A stretch of 64,000 bases of DNA from Fibrobacter sp. UWH6. Lineage in GTDB: Bacteria; Fibrobacterota; Fibrobacteria; Fibrobacterales; Fibrobacteraceae. The notes beneath the pieces were generated by a model. That model was not told the origin of the DNA. It saw nothing but the letters and a program-made list of their open reading frames with translations, and ran no database searches. A program made the position numbers and the translations under genes. This document shows positions 1 to 7,887 of this stretch, one piece after another. Where the stretch lies: NCBI RefSeq assembly GCF_900142465.1, contig NZ_FRAX01000004.1:124001-188000 (forward strand), written 5' to 3'. How positions within the stretch are numbered: position 1 is the stretch's first letter; every line of letters begins with the position of its first letter.

Positions 1-1
1 T

Positions 2-271
2 ATTTGGGGAATCGTGGACCACTACATTCATTTCTTGTACCTGATCGCTTCTGTATTTGCGCCCATGGCGGCTGTTCTTCTGGTTTCGTTCTTCTTTGTG
101 AAGGAACATCTCGAAAGAAAGGGTTTTTGGATCTGGAATTTATTTGCCTGGCTGGTGGGTTTTGCATCTTACCAGGTGGCTGTAAATACTGGCTTTGATG
201 CTGTTGGCCCCACTTTGCTTGCGGTTGCAATTTCTGCAGCACTGACATTTGCTGCAAAAATCAAGAAGTAG
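2..271 (+). CDS. CytX-like cytosine/HMP permease, C-terminal part
   Basis: This is the last 89 codons of a membrane transporter whose beginning lies outside the window; the frame is open from base 2. The visible part has a hydrophobic segment containing SVFAPMAAVLLVSFF, a short loop KEHLERKGFW, and two further hydrophobic stretches ending in the basic tail AKIKK. The FAPM-A-LLV pattern followed by a charged loop is typical of the late membrane segments of the nucleobase:cation symporter-1 family, in particular the CytX type linked to hydroxymethylpyrimidine uptake for thiamin. The substrate is inferred from family resemblance only. A GTG at 14 is an internal codon, not a start. Confidence 0.6.
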   Translation: MWGIVDHYIHFLYLIASVFAPMAAVLLVSFFFVKEHLERKGFWIWNLFAWLVGFASYQVAVNTGFDAVGPTLLAVAISAALTFAAKIKK

Positions 272-356
272 TTTTTTCTATATTTTTATCGATGATGAAA
301 AAATATTTCATTGTTATATTTTAGGAAAGAAATTTTCAAAATCTTTAGGAGAATAA

Positions 357-707
357 ATGAAAAAGTTCTTTATGATTCTTGCTTCTCTGGGTCTTGCCGC
401 TGCAATCTCTGCTTGCGGTGATGATTCTTCTTCGTCTCCGTCTGCATCTAACGGTGGGGACAATGGTGGAAACAATGGCGGAAGCAAGTCCGGCAAGGCT
501 TGCCTTAACACATTCAATGATGGAGAAATCCGTTGTTTTACTCACGAGTCTGTAGAGTTCCTTTGCGGTGGCTCCAGTTCGGACTTGAAGTCTTCGGTTT
601 TGGTGGACGCCTGCCCGGAAGGCTATACCATGGAGTGCCCGAATGATGTGGGTGAAGGCGCTACCTACTTTTATCGGGAAGGCATGACGGACTGCCATAA
701 GTTCTAA
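357..707 (+). CDS. Small Ser/Gly-rich lipoprotein
   Basis: A 116-residue exported lipoprotein of unknown function. MKKFFMILASLGLAAAISAC is a classic type II signal peptide with the lipobox ISAC. The mature protein starts with an acidic Asp/Ser stretch and a Gly/Asn-rich flexible linker up to about residue 50. A compact domain with six cysteines follows (for example CLNTF, RCF, LCGG, DACPEG, MECPND, TDCHKF), which suggests disulfides. Acidic or Ser-rich residues directly after the lipid-bearing Cys are common in Fibrobacter surface lipoproteins. The ATG is preceded by TAGGAG at a good distance. It is a single gene closed by a hairpin terminator. Confidence 0.75.
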   Translation: MKKFFMILASLGLAAAISACGDDSSSSPSASNGGDNGGNNGGSKSGKACLNTFNDGEIRCFTHESVEFLCGGSSSDLKSSVLVDACPEGYTMECPNDVGEGATYFYREGMTDCHKF

Positions 708-755
708 TCAGACATTGTTTGTAATTGATAACCAAGTTATTAACTGATATGGAAA

Positions 756-786
756 TGGAAATCCAAACTGAGGATTTCCATTTTTT
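756..786 (+). terminator. Rho-independent terminator after the small lipoprotein
   Basis: A 9-bp perfect stem (TGGAAATCC with GGATTTCCA), a 7-base loop and a run of six T. It lies about 50 bases after the lipoprotein stop codon. Confidence 0.85.
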
Positions 787-816
787 ATATTTAGCCCTAG
801 TAAAAAGAGGATAATC

Positions 817-1809
817 ATGATCGTTTCTTGGATGACCACCAATAAGTGTAACTTGACCTGTAAGCATTGCTACCAGAACGCTGGTGGTACCAGGGATCGA
901 GAACTGACAACTGCCGAAGGCCACAAGCTCATTGATGAAATCACCAAGGCCGGTTTCAAGATCATGATTTTCAGCGGTGGCGAACCCATGACCCGCCCGG
1001 ACATTTTGGAATTGGTGGAACATGCTTCCAGGAATGGTCTCCGTCCGGTGTTCGGTACTAACGGTACCATGATTACCGCTGAATTGGCCCAGGGACTTAA
1101 GAAGGCCGGAGCCATGGCCATGGGCATTAGCATTGACAGTATCGATCCCAAGCGTCATAATGATTTCCGTGGCTTGGACAACGCTTTTGAACTGACCATG
1201 GCTGGTATCGAAAACTGCAAGGCCGCAGGTCTCCCGTTCCAGATTCATACCACCATTATGGATTGGAACCAGGGCGAAATCCTGGAAATTATGGATTGGG
1301 TCAAGAGCATCGGTGCTGTAAACCATCAGATTTTCTTTTTAGTGCCGGTGGGACGTGGCAAGGAAATTGCGGATCATGCACTTCATGTAGCGGAGTATGA
1401 AAAGTTGCTCCGCAGCATTATGGAAAAGAGCCGCACTCTGGGTATTCCTGTAAAGCCTACTTGCGCTCCGCAGTTCCTGCGTATTGCTGACCAGTTGGGC
1501 ATCAAGACTCGCTACACCCGCGGTTGCCTTGCCGGGCTGGATTATTGCATTGTAAATCCGGTGGGCCTCGTTCGCCCTTGTGCTTACATGCTTGAAGACG
1601 CAGGCGATGTTCACGATACGCCCTTTGACGAAATCTGGGCCAATGCGGAAGTTTTCAAGAAACTGCGTACCAAGGCTTACGAAGGGGCTTGCGGCAAGTG
1701 CAAGTTCAATGACCGTTGCGGAGGCTGTCGCGCCCGTGCCGCCTACTATCACGATGGCGACTATATGCAGGAAGATAACAACTGCGCCTATGGAAGAGGC
1801 TTGAAGTAG
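817..1809 (+). CDS. Radical SAM/SPASM protein, NirJ2/AhbD-like
   Basis: A 330-residue radical SAM enzyme. The N-terminus has the 4Fe-4S motif CNLTCKHC (CxxxCxxC) followed by FSGGEP, the S-adenosylmethionine-binding GGE motif. The C-terminus has a SPASM-type cysteine cluster (CAGL..C, RPC, then CGKCKFNDRCGGCRARA and a last NNC) for auxiliary clusters. The phrases VSWMTTNKCNL, FKIMIFSGGEP, PVFGTNGT and FFLVPVGRG are typical of the NirJ/AhbC/AhbD group, which modifies siroheme-derived tetrapyrroles (alternative heme or heme d1 synthesis). The closest subgroup appears to be NirJ2. No other tetrapyrrole gene lies nearby, so the substrate is unproven. ATG at 817 follows AAGAGGATAATC. Confidence 0.8.
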   Translation: MIVSWMTTNKCNLTCKHCYQNAGGTRDRELTTAEGHKLIDEITKAGFKIMIFSGGEPMTRPDILELVEHASRNGLRPVFGTNGTMITAELAQGLKKAGAMAMGISIDSIDPKRHNDFRGLDNAFELTMAGIENCKAAGLPFQIHTTIMDWNQGEILEIMDWVKSIGAVNHQIFFLVPVGRGKEIADHALHVAEYEKLLRSIMEKSRTLGIPVKPTCAPQFLRIADQLGIKTRYTRGCLAGLDYCIVNPVGLVRPCAYMLEDAGDVHDTPFDEIWANAEVFKKLRTKAYEGACGKCKFNDRCGGCRARAAYYHDGDYMQEDNNCAYGRGLK

Positions 1810-1853
1810 ACTGAAATATTCGGGATCACGTTTGGGTATAAGATGAGGTGTTT

Positions 1854-2273
1854 ATGTCAGACGTAAAAGAAAGTGAAATTTCGGAACTTCGTGAAAAGGA
1901 TCGTGAGCACGATGCTCGCCTTGATTCCCTGAGCACACAGAATCAGAGTCAGGAATTCAAGTTGAAGTCTCAGGTGGCCAAGGATCGCGAACATGATTTC
2001 CGCCTTGATTCCATTACCAACAAGAATGATGCACAGGATCAGGAACTCCATCGTCAGGCCATCAAGGACGAAGAACACGATAATCGTTTCGAGGGTCTTG
2101 AATCCCGTTGTGCCGCCCTGGAAAAGCAGGTGAGGTTCTTGATCAAGTTGCTTCCCGAAAATATTCGACCCGATGCAGAGCTGCCTAAGGAGCCGAAGTC
2201 TCCGATTTCAATTGTCTCTTTATCGTTAGCTGTTCTTGCCCTGATTATCTCCATTATTTCTTTGTTTGTATAA
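1854..2273 (+). CDS. Tail-anchored coiled-coil protein with heptad-like repeats
   Basis: A 139-residue protein with no recognised family. Residues about 8-85 are highly charged and contain three copies of a unit resembling K-D-x-E-H-D-x-R-(L/F)-(D/E) at roughly 33-residue spacing (KDREHDARLD, KDREHDFRLD, KDEEHDNRFE), consistent with a long coiled coil. A proline-containing linker then leads to one C-terminal transmembrane segment (SIVSLSLAVLALIISIISLFV) that ends the protein. This topology suggests a membrane-tethered oligomer facing the cytoplasm. The start at ATG 1854 is chosen over the in-frame GTG at 1848 because the GAGG at 1845 is then correctly spaced. Confidence 0.65.
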   Translation: MSDVKESEISELREKDREHDARLDSLSTQNQSQEFKLKSQVAKDREHDFRLDSITNKNDAQDQELHRQAIKDEEHDNRFEGLESRCAALEKQVRFLIKLLPENIRPDAELPKEPKSPISIVSLSLAVLALIISIISLFV

Positions 2274-2291
2274 TCCCTTTTTAGTTTGTTT

Positions 2292-2804
2292 ATGGCCGAT
2301 TCCCTAGAAAACCAGAATGCTGAAGACGAACGCTTTATGCGTATGGCCTTGCGTGAGGCCGAAAAGGCTTTTGATGAACGTGAAATTCCCATTGGCTGCG
2401 TTATCGTAAAGGACGGTGTGGTCATAGGGAAGGGGCATAATCAGATCGAGATGCTGAAGGATGCCACGGCCCATGCCGAAATTCTGACTATCGGTACGGC
2501 GGCCAATGCGCTGGATAACTGGCGTTTGGATGGTTGCACTCTCTATGTGACTTTGGAACCGTGTCCCATGTGTGCCGGTGCCATTTTGAACAGCCGTGTC
2601 GGTCGCGTTGTGTATGGTTCCCCGGATACCCGTTTCGGTGGCTGCGGCACGACCATTGACGTGATTGCCAATAATGCCCTGAAAAGGGTGGTTCCCGTGA
2701 CAGGCGGGGTTCTGGCAGGGGAATGTTTGGGGCTGTTAAAGCTGTTCTTTCAGCGGATGCGCCTTGAAAAGGGTGACTCTGGCGCCAAACCGCCTGTGTC
2801 GTAA
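2292..2804 (+). CDS. tadA: tRNA-specific adenosine deaminase TadA
   Basis: Cytidine/deoxycytidylate deaminase fold enzyme that converts A34 to inosine in the anticodon of tRNA-Arg(ACG). The zinc and catalytic motifs are present: HAE (in TAHAEILTI) and PCPMC (in LEPCPMCAGA). The N-terminal FMRMALREAEKAF..EIPIGCVIVKDG matches the family closely, and the length of 170 residues is normal. The C-terminal GVLAGECLGLLKLFFQRMR is also characteristic. ATG at 2292 is preferred to the TTG at 2286. The last ten residues (after MRLEK) are a non-conserved tail. It is a housekeeping gene. Confidence 0.93.
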   Translation: MADSLENQNAEDERFMRMALREAEKAFDEREIPIGCVIVKDGVVIGKGHNQIEMLKDATAHAEILTIGTAANALDNWRLDGCTLYVTLEPCPMCAGAILNSRVGRVVYGSPDTRFGGCGTTIDVIANNALKRVVPVTGGVLAGECLGLLKLFFQRMRLEKGDSGAKPPVS

Positions 2805-2827
2805 TTTGAAAAAATTAAATTTTACTT

Positions 2828-3658
2828 ATGAATTTCTTTAAGCTTTTCGCCAGCTCTGCTGCGCTCATGTTTTTGTGTTCCTGTGACGGTAACGAATTTA
2901 CTTTGGCTTTTAATACCCAGAACGTTCCGCCCCAGACTTATTACCTGGAATCTTCCCTGAATGCCATTTTGCCGATGGATACGGTGACTGGCACTCCCGA
3001 GGCCATGAATACACATCTGGTGGTCAAGGCTACCAATACTTTGGTGACCGCCTATGATGATGGGGCTGCCAAGTTCCAGATGAAGATTGATTCTGTGGAC
3101 TACAAGTCCGACAAGCGTTCTGTGGATGAATTCCGCAGCATGGAACGTTATATGTCCACGGAACATTTCCAGTTCAAGATGGCCAAGGACGGCATTGTCA
3201 GCAATGCGGTCATCGAAGATTCCGTGATGCTCGGAACCGAAGCCCTGGATTTGATCCGCCTGTTCCTGAAGGTGCAGCCGTTGCTGCCGGGTAAGCCCGT
3301 TGCCGTTGGCGAAACCTGGGAACGTCCCATGGATATTCCGGGCAACAACAAGGCCAATACGGTGGTGTACAAGGCATTTACCCTGCAGGACCAGTATGTT
3401 CACGACGGCGTGCAGATGGCAAAGATCGGCATGAACCTGAAGTACAAGGAAGTGGCCGACTCTACTGCCGACGTTCGTATGTCCAGCAAGGGCTTTATTG
3501 TGGGTTCCGGAACGATTCTGTTTGATATGACCCACGGGGCCATTTCTTCTGTGAACCTGGAACTGACTGGCGACCTGGCAGTAAGCGACCTGGTGGCCGA
3601 AAGTGTTATTCCCGAAATGCACGTGATCCAGAAGATCAAGTTGAGGAGTGAATTTTGA
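2828..3658 (+). CDS. Exported lipoprotein, DUF6263-like
   Basis: A 276-residue lipoprotein. The signal peptide MNFFKLFASSAALMFLCSC ends in lipobox LCSC. The mature part is predicted to be largely beta-strand, and includes the phrase LPGKPVAVGETWERPMDIPG, the V-G-x-x-W type motif seen in the DUF6263 family of uncharacterised envelope proteins. The assignment is by motif only. Its stop codon overlaps the TTG start of the next gene by four bases (TTGA), so the two are probably translationally coupled, and it opens the six-gene block that includes the stator-like pair. Confidence 0.55.
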   Translation: MNFFKLFASSAALMFLCSCDGNEFTLAFNTQNVPPQTYYLESSLNAILPMDTVTGTPEAMNTHLVVKATNTLVTAYDDGAAKFQMKIDSVDYKSDKRSVDEFRSMERYMSTEHFQFKMAKDGIVSNAVIEDSVMLGTEALDLIRLFLKVQPLLPGKPVAVGETWERPMDIPGNNKANTVVYKAFTLQDQYVHDGVQMAKIGMNLKYKEVADSTADVRMSSKGFIVGSGTILFDMTHGAISSVNLELTGDLAVSDLVAESVIPEMHVIQKIKLRSEF

Positions 3659-4389
3659 TTTTGATTCCTAAGCGAGTTGCGGGGGTTATTGCAGCTGCGC
3701 TGACTGCTCTTTCTGTGTGCGGTCTTGCCGTGGCTGGTGAGATGCCTTTCCCGCAGATCGAGAACGGCAAGGTTACTCTTGTGGAGGCTGACAGCCCTTA
3801 CCTTCTGGAACAGGGGGTGGTGTTCTCTGCTAATGATACCTTGATGGTGGAACCGGGTGTTACCGTTTTGATGGGTGAATACGCCAAGCTGATGCTTCGC
3901 GGTTCCGTAAAGATTTCCGGTACCGACGAGAAGCCTGTGGTGTTCCGCAGTGCCGACTCTAGCGAAAGCTGGAACGGTCTACATTTTGTTTCTTCTAGCC
4001 GTCCTTTCGAAGTGAAGAACCTGGTGGTGGAGAATGCCTTCCGCAATACGGTGTTCCGCTCCAAGGGTATTTTCGAAAGTGTGCAGTTCATTAACAACTA
4101 CTATGGCCTGTGGATCGACGACGTGCCCGAGGTTTTCCTGGCCCGTTGCGAATTCACCCGCAACCGTTTTGCCCTTTCTGTGCGTGCTGGTCAGGTGATG
4201 TCTGCCGAAACCAAGATTTCCAACAATGTTTACGGCCTCTATCTTGAAGCCGGTGGAAAGTTTGACGGTGATAAGAGCTTGATCAATAACAATCTTGAAG
4301 CCGATGTCCGCAGCGAAGTGGAAGAAATGGCTGGCAAGGGCAAGCGCGTGAACCGCAGTATTTGGCATCGTATCGAAACGGCTTTCTAG
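3655..4389 (+). CDS. Exported right-handed beta-helix-like protein
   Basis: A 244-residue protein with an N-terminal hydrophobic signal (VAGVIAAALTALSVCGLAVAGE, probable cleavage after AVA-G). It is followed by short repeating beta units: VEPGVTVLMGEYAKLMLRGS, KISGTDEKPVVFRSAD, ENAFRNTVFRSKG, NNYYGLWID, SNNVYGLYLEAGG. The recurring asparagine/glycine turns and the opening 'V-x-P-G-x-x-L' phrase are typical of pectate-lyase-like parallel beta-helix domains (NosD/DUF1565 style). No catalytic residues can be assigned. The start is TTG at 3655, overlapping the upstream stop and preceded by TTGAGGAGTG. It probably acts in the periplasm or at the surface. Confidence 0.6.
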   Translation: MILIPKRVAGVIAAALTALSVCGLAVAGEMPFPQIENGKVTLVEADSPYLLEQGVVFSANDTLMVEPGVTVLMGEYAKLMLRGSVKISGTDEKPVVFRSADSSESWNGLHFVSSSRPFEVKNLVVENAFRNTVFRSKGIFESVQFINNYYGLWIDDVPEVFLARCEFTRNRFALSVRAGQVMSAETKISNNVYGLYLEAGGKFDGDKSLINNNLEADVRSEVEEMAGKGKRVNRSIWHRIETAF

Positions 4390-4404
4390 GGAGCATCTGG
4401 CGTA

Positions 4405-5313
4405 GTGCAGGAAAATTTCCGCAGATCAATTCGAAAGATGACGGGCAACAGTGTCCGTCTGACGGTGCGCCCTAACCGTTCCTCCATGGTGGCAACGCTG
4501 TCGCAGTCCATGATGGTCACTTGGTCCATCGTGCTGTACGAACATCTTGATGCCATGCTGAACGACCCGTCTGTGAACGTAGGAACGTCGGAATTGATTT
4601 CGTATAGCGAAACCGCTTATAAGTTGGCCGATGCCAGCTTCCCTCAGATTATCGCTGATGCAAATAAGCTTTACGATGAATTCCGCACCAAGTGGATGCA
4701 GCGTTTTTCTACTGATGAAGTGATGCGACTCCTTTTGGAAGGAGGTGACTTTTTGCATCATGACGAAGAAAAGGGTTGGTATCTGACGGTCAAGAACAGC
4801 AAACAGGATATTAATGCCTTCTATTCGGCAACCATCCATTTGCTGGTGAGCGATGCGGAACCTCTGTTTGTGCGTATGCATGGCCGCGTGATGCAACTGC
4901 AGGAAAAGTTGTGCAAGTACTGGCATAGCGAATCCGCCGTAGACGCCATGTCCAAGTTGCTGCCCAGTCTAGAAGCTTCCTTGCGCGATAAGGAAAACTC
5001 CATGGTGGTTTCGTTGCGCAGTTCCTTGAACGCCCTGGCCAAGAAGCGTTTTGCTGCGGCCTTTGCTACCAAGGGTAATACTCATTACTACAGTTCTGCC
5101 GCTTCCTGTGCCCGTAATGTAGGTCGTTACTGGAATCCTCATTACGCATACGAAAATGGCTTCCTGGCCTTTACCGATGATTTTTGTGATTATGCCCGCG
5201 GACTTACCATTCAGGTAATCGAGTGGTACCAGAGCAAGTGGGCTATGTTCCTTCGCGGATTCAACCGCGGTCAGATGAATTTGTTTGAAACCCAGGCCTC
5301 TTTTAAGGCTTAA
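4405..5313 (+). CDS. Unrecognised soluble protein upstream of the stator-like pair
   Basis: A 302-residue protein with no signal peptide or membrane segment and no family that I recognise. It is predicted to be mostly alpha-helical, with Arg-rich N-terminus (MQENFRRSIRKMTGNSVRLT) and long amphipathic helices in the second half. It lies 15 bases after the beta-helix gene and 17 bases before the MotA-like gene, so it is very likely co-transcribed and works with the membrane complex on the cytoplasmic side. The GTG start at 4405 has AGGGAG a little far upstream; ATG at 4438 is an alternative. Confidence 0.5.
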   Translation: MQENFRRSIRKMTGNSVRLTVRPNRSSMVATLSQSMMVTWSIVLYEHLDAMLNDPSVNVGTSELISYSETAYKLADASFPQIIADANKLYDEFRTKWMQRFSTDEVMRLLLEGGDFLHHDEEKGWYLTVKNSKQDINAFYSATIHLLVSDAEPLFVRMHGRVMQLQEKLCKYWHSESAVDAMSKLLPSLEASLRDKENSMVVSLRSSLNALAKKRFAAAFATKGNTHYYSSAASCARNVGRYWNPHYAYENGFLAFTDDFCDYARGLTIQVIEWYQSKWAMFLRGFNRGQMNLFETQASFKA

Positions 5314-5330
5314 TGAAATGCAGGTAAAAA

Positions 5331-7223
5331 ATGAAGAGTGCATTTAGTTCCATCTTATTACTCACCATTGTGGGCCTTGTCGTTTTGGTGGCAGGCGCAT
5401 TGTACTTTGGCGCTCCGCTGTTTGGCTGGGTGATCATGGGCGCAATCTTTGTCGTGTTCGTGATGGAACAGCTTCTGGCTCTTAAGAAGTTGAACTTGAT
5501 CGAAGCTGAAAACCTGGTGCTAGACGAATGCGAAAGCCGCGGTTCTTACAGTGTGTCTGGCGAAGGTGTTGTGGCTAACCGCATTCAGCTGGCCAACCGC
5601 CTGATGGCAAAAAGGATTCGTCTGGATTCTCCCATCGCTTTCGAAGTGCTCAACAGCAATGTGGGCATTAACGTTCCCCGTAGCGCTGGCGGTACCGTTA
5701 TTCTGCTGGGCCTTATGGGAACCTTCTTCGGTTTGATGTATTCCGTGGCCACAGCCGGTGGTGCCATCGACAATTCTACCACCCAGGGAACTTTGGATAC
5801 TATCCAGCTTTTGTTCCAGGGTATGAAGGGTATTTTCGGTACTAGCCTTTGTGGTTTGTTTGCCGCCTTGATTTTGAATACTAGCCGCTCCCTGTTGCTC
5901 AATGCCCGCGATTCCTTTATGGCCCGCCTGGATACCATGACTTTGAATCTTCAGGGCGAAACCGGTGACGAACTGGAACAGAACAAGAATGAACTGGAAC
6001 GTCTGTTTGACGCTGTGGAAAAGAATCTGGCCAAGGTGACTTCTGCTGTGCAGGATGGCCTGGGTGGTATTGTGGCTAAGGTGGGCGAGGAACTGACCGC
6101 CGCCACCACCATGATGAACCAGAATGTTTCTGATTCCGTGGCCAAGGTTTCTGCTAACGTGAACGCCTCTGTAGAAAAGGTTTCTGCAGAAATGTCTGCT
6201 TCCGTGAAGACTTTGAATGAATCTCTGGCTTCTGCCATGAGCGGCATGAACGAATCCGTCAAGGATCTGGGTAGCTCTGTTAGCGCTTCTATTTCTACTG
6301 CATTTGCTCCCATGGAAAACAGCGTGAAGGCTCTGTCTGCTTCTGTGGAATCTATTCCGTCTAAGCTTGAAGATCAGCTGAACGGCCTTTCTTCTGCACT
6401 GGATTCTGGTCTTGGCGATATTGCCAGCGGCGTGAAGGCTGGCCTTAACAGTGTGGCTGACGATGTGAAGTCTGCCCTGAGCGATGTTTCTGGCAGCGTT
6501 TATGATGGCCTTTATAAGGTTAGCGAATCTGCCCAGAGTTCTCTGGCCGATACTTCCAACAGCATTGCAGATTCCATTTCTGAACAGGTCAAGCAGTCCA
6601 ACGAACAGTGGAATGAATTCATGCAGCGCCTGGAAGAACGTACCAATGCCAATGTGGATGCCCAGCGCGATGGTCTTGAAACTCTCAAGAACGTTGCCCT
6701 TCAGGTGGCCGAAAAGGCTCAGGCCGGTTCTGCAGAACTTTCCGCTTCTGTTTCCGAAAAGCTGGCTGGCCTCTCCAGCGATATCCTGGGCGCCTTCCAG
6801 AAACTTTCCGAAACTTCTGCAACTCTGCTCGAAGCCCAGAAGGCTCTTACCGTCAGCATCGACGAACGCGTTGTCAAGGAAAAGGAAGCAACCGACGCTC
6901 TTGGCGGCAACATCGTAGAAACGGCAGAACTCATGCGAGTCAACCAGTCTGAACTGAGCGCCAACCTTGAAATGCTCCGCGCTGGTCTTGAAACCATTCT
7001 TGAAAAGCTCAGCGGCGATACTGCAGAACGCGACGAAGAAGAAAACTTCATCGAACATCTGAATCAGTCTCTGGAAGCCTTCCACGAACGTGCCAGCGAA
7101 GTGCTTATGGAAAATGCGGTCAAAACTCAGGAAATCCTGTTGGAAGTTCTGGAACAGACTCAGCGTCCGGGCTCTTACTCTGTTGCATCCGCCTCTTCCG
7201 AAGAGAACAAGGTCGAGGAATAA
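5331..7223 (+). CDS. MotA/TolQ/ExbB-family (ZorA-like) proton channel protein with long coiled tail
   Basis: A 630-residue inner membrane protein. Two hydrophobic segments lie near the N-terminus (residues about 5-27 and 30-52), and two more form the conserved MotA/ExbB core: GGTVILLGLMGTFFGLMY (about 121-138) and GIFGTSLCGLFAALIL (about 166-181). From residue about 205 to the end runs a 420-residue hydrophilic tail, rich in Ala, Ser, Glu and Lys, with repeated VSASVEKVSAEMSASVK-like units, clearly a long helical or coiled-coil rod. MotA and ExbB lack such a tail; ZorA of the Zorya defence system has one. The gene sits 3 bases from the MotB-like gene. The likely role is a proton-driven rotary or force-transmitting stator. 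Confidence 0.7.
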   Translation: MKSAFSSILLLTIVGLVVLVAGALYFGAPLFGWVIMGAIFVVFVMEQLLALKKLNLIEAENLVLDECESRGSYSVSGEGVVANRIQLANRLMAKRIRLDSPIAFEVLNSNVGINVPRSAGGTVILLGLMGTFFGLMYSVATAGGAIDNSTTQGTLDTIQLLFQGMKGIFGTSLCGLFAALILNTSRSLLLNARDSFMARLDTMTLNLQGETGDELEQNKNELERLFDAVEKNLAKVTSAVQDGLGGIVAKVGEELTAATTMMNQNVSDSVAKVSANVNASVEKVSAEMSASVKTLNESLASAMSGMNESVKDLGSSVSASISTAFAPMENSVKALSASVESIPSKLEDQLNGLSSALDSGLGDIASGVKAGLNSVADDVKSALSDVSGSVYDGLYKVSESAQSSLADTSNSIADSISEQVKQSNEQWNEFMQRLEERTNANVDAQRDGLETLKNVALQVAEKAQAGSAELSASVSEKLAGLSSDILGAFQKLSETSATLLEAQKALTVSIDERVVKEKEATDALGGNIVETAELMRVNQSELSANLEMLRAGLETILEKLSGDTAERDEEENFIEHLNQSLEAFHERASEVLMENAVKTQEILLEVLEQTQRPGSYSVASASSEENKVEE

Positions 7224-7226
7224 TCT

Positions 7227-7865
7227 ATGCGTTTCAAGCGAGACGAAAACAGCAATCCCTGGATGGCCTACACGGACTTGGGCGTTGCCCTGGTGTCGTT
7301 GTTCATCTTGGCTTTTGTGGCCATGGCGACCCTCAAGGAACAGAAGGCCGAAGACCTTACCCGTACCGAAGAGGAAGTGCTGAGCTGTCAGGAAGAAATG
7401 CGCAAGATTGCCGCTGAACGTAACGCCCTTCTTTCCAAGAGTTTGCAGACCTCTATCGAGGCTGGCCTTATTGCCCTGGAAGGGGGTAAGATCCAGATTC
7501 AGGCATCCTTCCTTTTCCCGGTGAATGGTGCCGACCTGACCAACGAAGGTGTGGGCGTGATTAAGGGAATCAGCAAGGGCCTTCTTGACGCACTGGATTC
7601 TACGGATGTAATCATGGTTAGCGGTTTTACTGATGACATTCCCATCAAATCCAATACTTATACCAACTGGAATCTTTCTACGGAACGTGCAGTGAATGTG
7701 GTGAAGACCTTGATTGCCCAGGGATTCCCCCCGGATCGTCTTTTTGCCGCAGGCTTTGGCGAACACCAGCCCAAGTATCCTAACGATACCGAAGAACATC
7801 GCCGACTGAACCGCCGCGTAGAAATTGGCGTGACCCCGCTCCAGATGATGGATAAGAAGCAGTAA
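7227..7865 (+). CDS. MotB/ZorB-like protein with OmpA-type peptidoglycan-binding domain
   Basis: A 212-residue single-pass inner membrane protein. A short basic cytoplasmic N-terminus leads into WMAYTDLGVALVSLFILAFV, where Asp17 sits at the position of the proton-carrying Asp of MotB. A periplasmic linker with a short coiled segment (residues about 40-75) is followed by an OmpA/MotB domain (about 90-205). That domain has the signature SGFTDDIPI, NWNLSTERAVNVV, GFGEHQPKYPND and RRLNRRVEI, which binds peptidoglycan. Together with the upstream MotA-like protein it forms a stator unit. The ATG follows GAGGAA. No flagellar genes are present in the window. Confidence 0.78.
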   Translation: MRFKRDENSNPWMAYTDLGVALVSLFILAFVAMATLKEQKAEDLTRTEEEVLSCQEEMRKIAAERNALLSKSLQTSIEAGLIALEGGKIQIQASFLFPVNGADLTNEGVGVIKGISKGLLDALDSTDVIMVSGFTDDIPIKSNTYTNWNLSTERAVNVVKTLIAQGFPPDRLFAAGFGEHQPKYPNDTEEHRRLNRRVEIGVTPLQMMDKKQ

Positions 7866-7887
7866 GGCTTGATACTGAAGGATTTTT

